A DNA stretch of 64,000 nt from contig JBAIAC010000279.1 of NCBI GenBank assembly GCA_037349315.1, positions 287,001 through 351,000 of the forward strand. Reading direction: 5' to 3'. Positions 24,262 through 64,000 of the stretch are shown here, piece by piece; within the stretch, counting starts at the first letter, position 1; each line of letters opens with the position of its first letter. The notes below the pieces were generated by a model. The model saw only the letters and a list, made by a program, of their open reading frames with translations, was not told the DNA's origin and did not search any database. The position numbers were made by a program, and so were the translations under genes. The DNA is from Chelydra serpentina. Lineage: Eukaryota; Chordata; Testudines; Chelydridae.

Positions 24262-24425
24262 GGGGGCGTGTTGCTCTGGGGTATGAGGGGGCTTGGGCCC
24301 TTGGGGGGCCGGAGCAGGGGGCGTGTTGCTCTGGGGTATGAGGGGGCTTGGGCCCTTGGGGGGCCGGAGCAGGGGGCGTGTTGCTCTGGGACACGAGGGG
24401 TCTCAGGCCTAGTGGGGAGGCTGAA
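24262..24425 (+). repeat. 55-bp tandem repeat, three copies, upstream of QTRT1
   Basis: GCGTGTTGCTCTGG recurs at 24266, 24321 and 24376, spaced 55 bp. The last copy runs into a segment (GGCCTAGTGGGGAGGCTGAA, then AGCCTGAACATAACAG) that resembles 29060-29090 in QTRT1 intron 6. Confidence 0.75.
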
Positions 24426-24471
24426 GCCTGAACATAACAGCCGCTTTGCTACCCCCGCCCCCCACTTCCGC

Positions 24472-24485
24472 GTTGCCCAGGCAAC
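24472..24485. promoter_or_regulatory. X-box (RFX-type site) in the QTRT1 promoter
   Basis: GTTGCC-CA-GGCAAC is a perfect palindromic X-box with a 2-bp spacer, 76 bp upstream of the QTRT1 start codon. The RFX-family consensus is GTTRCC-N(1-3)-GGYAAC. Confidence 0.65.
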
Positions 24486-24516
24486 GAGGGCGGCTCGGAA
24501 TCACATGACCATCTCC

Positions 24517-24560
24517 AAGATGGCGGCGCCCAAGGAGGTGCCACGTGACTCCCGGCCAAG

Positions 24561-24568
<8 letters not shown>
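24517..24568 (+). promoter_or_regulatory. Twin YY1-like motifs AAGATGGCGGC at the QTRT1 start
   Basis: AAGATGGCGGC occurs at 24517-24527 and again at 24558-24568, each followed by GCC. The second contains the QTRT1 start codon. Between them is CACGTGAC (24542-24549), an E-box of the USF type. The first motif also contains an ATG (24520) that opens a 34-codon frame overlapping the start of QTRT1 out of frame, ending at 24624. YY1 sites straddling the start codon are common in housekeeping promoters without a TATA box. Confidence 0.6.
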
Positions 24569-30594
<6,026 letters not shown>

Positions 30595-31140
30595 CCGGGG
30601 GCGGGGGGGGAGGCTGTTTTACACTCTGCCCCCTGCAAAGAAGATGAGCTTGGAGGGGCACAGACAATCTCTTCTTAGCCTGGATTATCCCAGCTCCCTT
30701 CCCCGCCCCCGTCAGATCCCCCTCACCCCCCTGCGGTCAGAGGGGTCAGACCTGCAGCCCAGCTGCCGGCCGGCTGGAAGGATCAGGAACACAGCCGGCC
30801 CCATCCTCTGAGGCCCAGGCCCAGCAGTGGCTGCTCTTCGCAGCATGGGCCGAGGGGGGTCGGCAGCCCCGAGCTCCTCTGTGCAAAGGGTTCTGGGTAA
30901 CATGGGAGCCCTCCATCAGGATCGTGGCAGGAGCAATGCCAGTGCCTGGGTTGTGGGGTTCAAACCCAGCCGCCTCCAAGCTCATTAAGAAGGGGGCTTG
31001 GGCATGATTTTAAAGGTTTGTTTTACAGTCCCATCCCCCGCCCCTTTCTGTACGCAGTTTGTAATTAACGGTTGGATTTTTAACGAGGCAGAGCCAGGTG
31101 CTCTGCTCCCCAGTGGGCCGGGCGCTGCCCACCGGCCCCC

Positions 31141-31146
31141 AATAAA
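31141..31146 (+). terminator. QTRT1: Poly(A) signal AATAAA of QTRT1
   Basis: A canonical AATAAA lies 547 nt past the QTRT1 stop codon, giving a 3' UTR of about 570 nt. It is the first such hexamer I see on the plus strand after the stop. Confidence 0.7.
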
Positions 31147-31169
31147 GGCTGTGAAGCTGCCAGTGGAAA

Positions 31170-33430
31170 TGGATCAGACTGTCGTGGGGAGCTGACTTGT
31201 GGGGGCGTGGCTGCCGTGGGGCGCACGCTGGGCCCCTCCACACCTGGGTCTGGTCTGGTGGGTGCACTACATCCCCCTCCCTCTGCCTAGAGCCACTGCG
31301 GGGCACCAGAGCCCCCCTCTGGGGCAGGACACACTCCTGCTTGTGACAGGGAGAGGTGGGCAAATCCCCTTGCAGTATGTACAGGGGGAGGGAACCAGAA
31401 CTATTCTGTGTCCCTTATGCTGGGTCTGAACCCGCTCAAGAGCATCCACCTCTAGGCTTTGGCGCAGGGGCTGTCGCTTCGCCCCTGTGCTCAGATGCGG
31501 CCACTTCTGGGGTGGGACAGGGCAGCTGTTCAACAGCGGTACAGCACCAGCGCTCGCACCCCCTGTGCTGGACACAGAGCGAGCAGGAGCGCTGGGAGGC
31601 AGGGCCAGGCCTGGGCTGTCTGGGGTGCTCGCCTCCGCCCTGTTCTGTGCCTCATGGCTGCTGACCTGTCCGGGGCCTGGAGCTGAGCTGGGCTTGTGGG
31701 TGCCCCCCGTGCCCCCACTACTGTCTAGCTTGGGGAGGATCCAGCCACTCTCCAGCAGCAGCCTGTTCCAGACCCTAGGGGGTGCCCCTGTCCCTGTGCA
31801 CCGGGGGGAGGGAGGAAGCAGGGCCCAAGGGGTTAGGATACTAGCTGGGGCCTTATAGACCTGGCTTCAAAGCCTGGCAGTGCCGCAGCCTCCCCGTGTG
31901 ATCCTATGCCAGTGGCTTAGTGTGTCTGTGCCTCAGTTTCCCCATGTGTACAGGGACACTAACAGCCCTGCCTCCCCAGGGGGCTGGGAGGGCGAAGGTG
32001 GCAGCAAACGGGAGCGGCTGCAGCCTGTGGCGCAGTGAGGATCCCGTTCCCCTTCCAAACCCCCCACCTCAGCCCTAGGGGGTCCCCCCAGCAGAAGGCA
32101 GCAGGTTGTGATCTGCTCCATGGGGAAAGCATCCCCAGGGGACCCAGCTGCTGGGAATGGGAGGTTCCCCCGTCGGCCGGCAGGGGGCAGCAGGTGCCCG
32201 GCGAAAGCGGGGCTCTGGCGGCGCTGCAGCGAGCTCGGGAGATTCTGCTGCGTGCGTGCGTGCGGGGGTGTTTACGGTAAGTGCTCTTTGCATCCTAATG
32301 GGGACCTTGGGCTGGCTTCTGTCCTGGAGCAGGGACTGCTGGGGGAGTGATCTGGTACAGAGGAACCCAGGAGTCCTGGCTCCGAGCCCCCCCTTCTCTA
32401 ACCCACCCGACCCCACTCCGCTCGTGGAACTGGGGAGAGAACCCAGGAGTCCTGGCTCCCAGCCCCGCAGTGATTTCCCCACACCCCCCCTGAATTTCCC
32501 CAACACCCCCCAGTTTTGTGAACTAGTTACATGCCAATTTAGTGACACAGCCCCCCCAGTAAATTCGAACACCCCCCCCCCATTTCAATTTCTGGGGAGG
32601 CCACTGCCCGCTTCTCTAACCCACCAGACCCCAATCCCTCCTCCCCACCCCTCCAGCAGAGAGAGAACCCAGGAGTCCTGGCTCCCAGCCCGCTGCTCTA
32701 CCCACTAGACCCCACTCCCCTCCCAGAGCACAGATCCTGTCTTGCCTGGGGGGGTTCCTATGCCCGCCCAGCTGCCTGGGAAGATCCGGTGCATTTGTCA
32801 GCCCTGCCAGTCGGAGCGGGGCAGCCTGGGAAGGAGCCCAGGGGTGAAGGTGTTGGCAAAGGGTAGCGCTGCCCGGGCACCTGGTGAGCTGCGGGTAAGA
32901 GAGGCTGGCGCGGGGGCTCCTCTGTCCTAGGCATATTCAGCTTTGCAAACCCTCCAGGGAGAGAGACCGGCCTTGCCAGGGTGCCCCTGCCTGGGCCATC
33001 AAAATCATAGGGCGGGCGCTCCCCGGGCATCGCTTCCACCAGTGGTGCCCGGTACCCTGGGCAGGCCTGGTACATTGGGCAGTTGGCAAGCAAGGGGTTA
33101 AGCTATACATGGGGGGGGGGGGACGACAGATCTCCCCCCCCCCCCCCCGTATCTCCTATGCCAGGCTGCTCCTGGTGTGATGCATTGACCCAGGGGAGCA
33201 GCTCACCGTGGGGGGAGGAGGGTGCCCTGGTCTAGGAGAAGGGGCAGCGAGCAGGGCCCAGTGGGGTGGGGGAGCTGGGTGAGAGAGGGGAGAGGAAGGG
33301 GGGGCTGTGGTGTGTGGGGGGGCACGTGCTAGTGCCAAGCGCACACTTAGGAGGACACAGCGATTTCCAGCCACTTGAGTCTGTTCCTGAGTGTGCGCTA
33401 CAGGCTGTGTGAAGGCAGCCGTCAGGGCCG
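31170..33430. other. Intergenic region between QTRT1 and the KCNT gene
   Basis: No gene seen. It holds MIR-type fragments, among them 31835-31970 with the CTCAGTTTCCCCATGTGTA word and 32340-32720 on the minus strand, and poly-C/poly-G runs near 32570 and 33110-33150. Confidence 0.5.
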
Positions 33431-33435
33431 CTGGG

Positions 33436-34540
33436 AGGGGAGTGGGGGCTAGTGGTTAGAGCCGGGGGGCTGGGAGCCAGGACTCCTGGGTTCTCTCCCC
33501 AGCTCTGGGAGGGGAGTGGGGGCTGGGGGGTTAGAGCAGGGGGGGCTGGGCGTCAGGACTCCTGGGTTCTCTCCCCAGCTCTGGGAGGGGAGTGGGGGCT
33601 GGGGGGTTAGAGCAGGGGGGTGCTGGGAGCCAGGACTCCTGGGTTCTGTCCCCAGCTCTGGGAGGGGAGTGGGGGCTGGGGGGTTAGAGCAGGGGGGTGC
33701 TGGGAGCCAGGACTCCTGGGTTCTCTCCCCAGCTCTGGGAGGGGAGTGGGGGCTGGGGGGTTAGAGCAGGGGAACTGGGAGCCAGGACTCCTGGGTTCTG
33801 TCCCCAGCTCTGGGAGGGGAGTGGGGGCTGGGGGATTAGAGCAGGGGGGTGCTGGGAGCTAGGACTCCTGGGTTCTGTCCCCAGCTCTGGGAGGGGAGTG
33901 GGGGCTGGGGGGTTAGAGCAGGGGAACTGGGAGCCAGGACTCCTGGGTTCTGTCCCCAGCTCTGGGAGGGGAGTGGGGGCTGGGGGGTTAGAGCAAGGGG
34001 GTGCTGGGAGCCAGGACTCCTGGGTTCTGTCCCCAGCTCTGGGAGGGGAGTGGGGGCTGGGGGGTTAGAGCAAGGGGGTGCTGGGAGCCAGGACTCCTGG
34101 GTTCTGTCCCCAGCTCTGGGAGGGGAGTGGGGGCTGGGGGGTTAGAGCAAGGGGGTGCTGGGAGCTAGGGCTCCTGGGTTCTGTCCCCAGCTCTGGGAGG
34201 GGAGTGGGAGCTGGGGGGTTAGAGCAGGGGGTGCTGGGAGCCAGGACTCCTGGGTTCTGTCCCCAGCTCTGGGAGGGGAGTGGGGGCTGGGGGGTTAGAG
34301 CAAGGGGGTGCTGGGAGCCAGGACTCCTGGGTTCTGTCCCCAGCTCTGGGAGGGGAGTGGGGGCTGGGGGGTTAGAGCAGGGGGGGCTGGGAGTCAGGAC
34401 TCCTGGGTTCTCTCCCCAGCTCTGGGAGGGGAGTGGGGGCTGGGGGGTTAGAGCAGTGGTGCTGGGAGCCAGGACTCCTGGGTTCTCTCCCCAGCGCTGG
34501 GAGGGGAGTGGGGGCTGGTTGTTAGGGGGCGGGGCTGGGA
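33436..34540 (+). repeat. 77-bp minisatellite, about 14 copies, MIR-like origin
   Basis: A 77-bp unit is repeated head to tail (for example copies start at 33601 and 33678, with GGGGGGTTAGAGCAGGGGGG). Some copies are one or more bases shorter. Each unit contains GAGCCAGGACTCCTGGGTTC and CCCAGCTCTGGGAGGGGAGT, words that also occur singly in the window (27030, 36090, 44740) inside MIR-type SINE fragments, so the array is probably an amplified SINE piece. The GGGAGGGGAGTGGGGGCT part gives four close G-runs per unit. Confidence 0.9.
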
Positions 34541-34559
34541 GCCAGGTGGCAGGGAGGAG

Positions 34560-35143
34560 CCGGGGCATCTTGTCTCTTCTCCCCCCTCCCCATTCCCGGA
34601 GCCCAAGGGGTTAAGGAAGCGCCGCGGCCACAGGTGGCCCGGGGAGGGAGGGGCCAGCAGCCCCCCCGGCGAGGGGCGGATCGGCGCGGCCCCTCCTGCT
34701 GGAAACACCCCCCCGCATCCCTGCCGGAGACCGAGGCGCGCTCAGCCGCCTCCCTTCCCCTGCCTCCGGAGCCGCTGCGCCCTGAGCCCGCCTAGCAGGG
34801 ACCGCTCCCCCCCCCCCCCGGGCTGCCAGCCGGCGGGGGGCCGTGCCATGGGCTAGCGGTGGGGAGCCAAGGCGGGGGCGCCTCCCAGGCGGCTGCAGGA
34901 GCCGGGTACTGCCCCCCCCGCCCCGCCCCGTCGGCTGGCAAGGCGCGGCTGATGGCCCCGGCTGGTCGCTTCCCTCCGCAGCCCAGGCGGCGGGTGGCAG
35001 AGAGCCGCCCCTGGATGCCCGCCCCGCCGCGCCATGCCCGCGGGCTCCGGGCGTAGCGGGCCGCCCTGGCCAGCGGCGCCCGGCGCCCCGAAGCAGCCCG
35101 GGGGCAGCTGAGCGCCGGCGGGACGGCGGCGTCGAGGGCCAAC
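34560..35143 (+). promoter_or_regulatory. CpG island, promoter and 5' UTR of the KCNT gene
   Basis: Very GC- and CpG-rich sequence leads up to the start codon at 35144. No TATA box is visible and the transcription start cannot be placed. Long open frames on both strands here are a consequence of the base composition. Confidence 0.55.

Positions 35144-64000
<28,857 letters not shown>

Noticed and set aside
33436..34540. CRISPR-like or direct-repeat array
   Set aside because: The units are contiguous without unique spacers and the genome is vertebrate. It is a minisatellite.

Overview
The window reads as vertebrate nuclear DNA, most likely from a turtle. Pointers are several CR1 LINE copies, tRNA-headed SINEs with a CR1-like tail of the kind known from cryptodiran turtles, many old amniote MIR-type fragments, and protein-coding exons very close to vertebrate orthologues. 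The species assignment is inference. The first 10 kb is AT-rich. The rest is GC-rich and packed with minisatellites.

Layout. Bases 1-11348 are intron 1 of dynamin-2 (DNM2, minus strand). Its first coding exon is at 11349-11509, its 5' UTR and CpG island lie to the right, and upstream are an array of CCAAT boxes and a degenerate ~36-bp tandem repeat. From 12.1 to 18.3 kb lie two CR1 LINEs carrying nested insertions with intact target-site duplications. At 18654-20501 (minus) a three-exon gene of about 198 codons can be assembled with phase-matched splice sites; I do not recognise its product. QTRT1, the catalytic subunit of tRNA-guanine transglycosylase, occupies 24561-30594 (plus) with ten coding exons, a complete 398-residue frame and a poly(A) signal at 31141. 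From 35144 to the right edge runs a sodium-activated (Slo2/KCNT) potassium channel gene (plus). Nineteen coding exons are in the window, covering the N-terminus, S1-S6, the pore and RCK1; RCK2 lies beyond the edge.

Main points of interest. (1) The channel matches neither KCNT1 nor KCNT2. It is a mosaic of residues typical of each and sits beside DNM2, where mammals have no KCNT gene as far as I recall. DNM1/KCNT1 and DNM3/KCNT2 are chromosomal pairs in human, so this looks like a third KCNT ohnologue. (2) In two different genes (QTRT1 exon 1, KCNT exon 11) the exon end together with its 5' splice site has been tandemly duplicated into the intron, giving arrays of decoy donors. (3) The DNM2 upstream region and start of intron 1 carry nine copies of a 15-bp dyad TACGC-N5-GCGTA. 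(4) Several minisatellites look like amplified pieces of interspersed repeats.

The genes do not form a pathway: DNM2 acts in membrane fission, QTRT1 in tRNA queuosine modification, and the KCNT channel in excitability. They are neighbours by descent.
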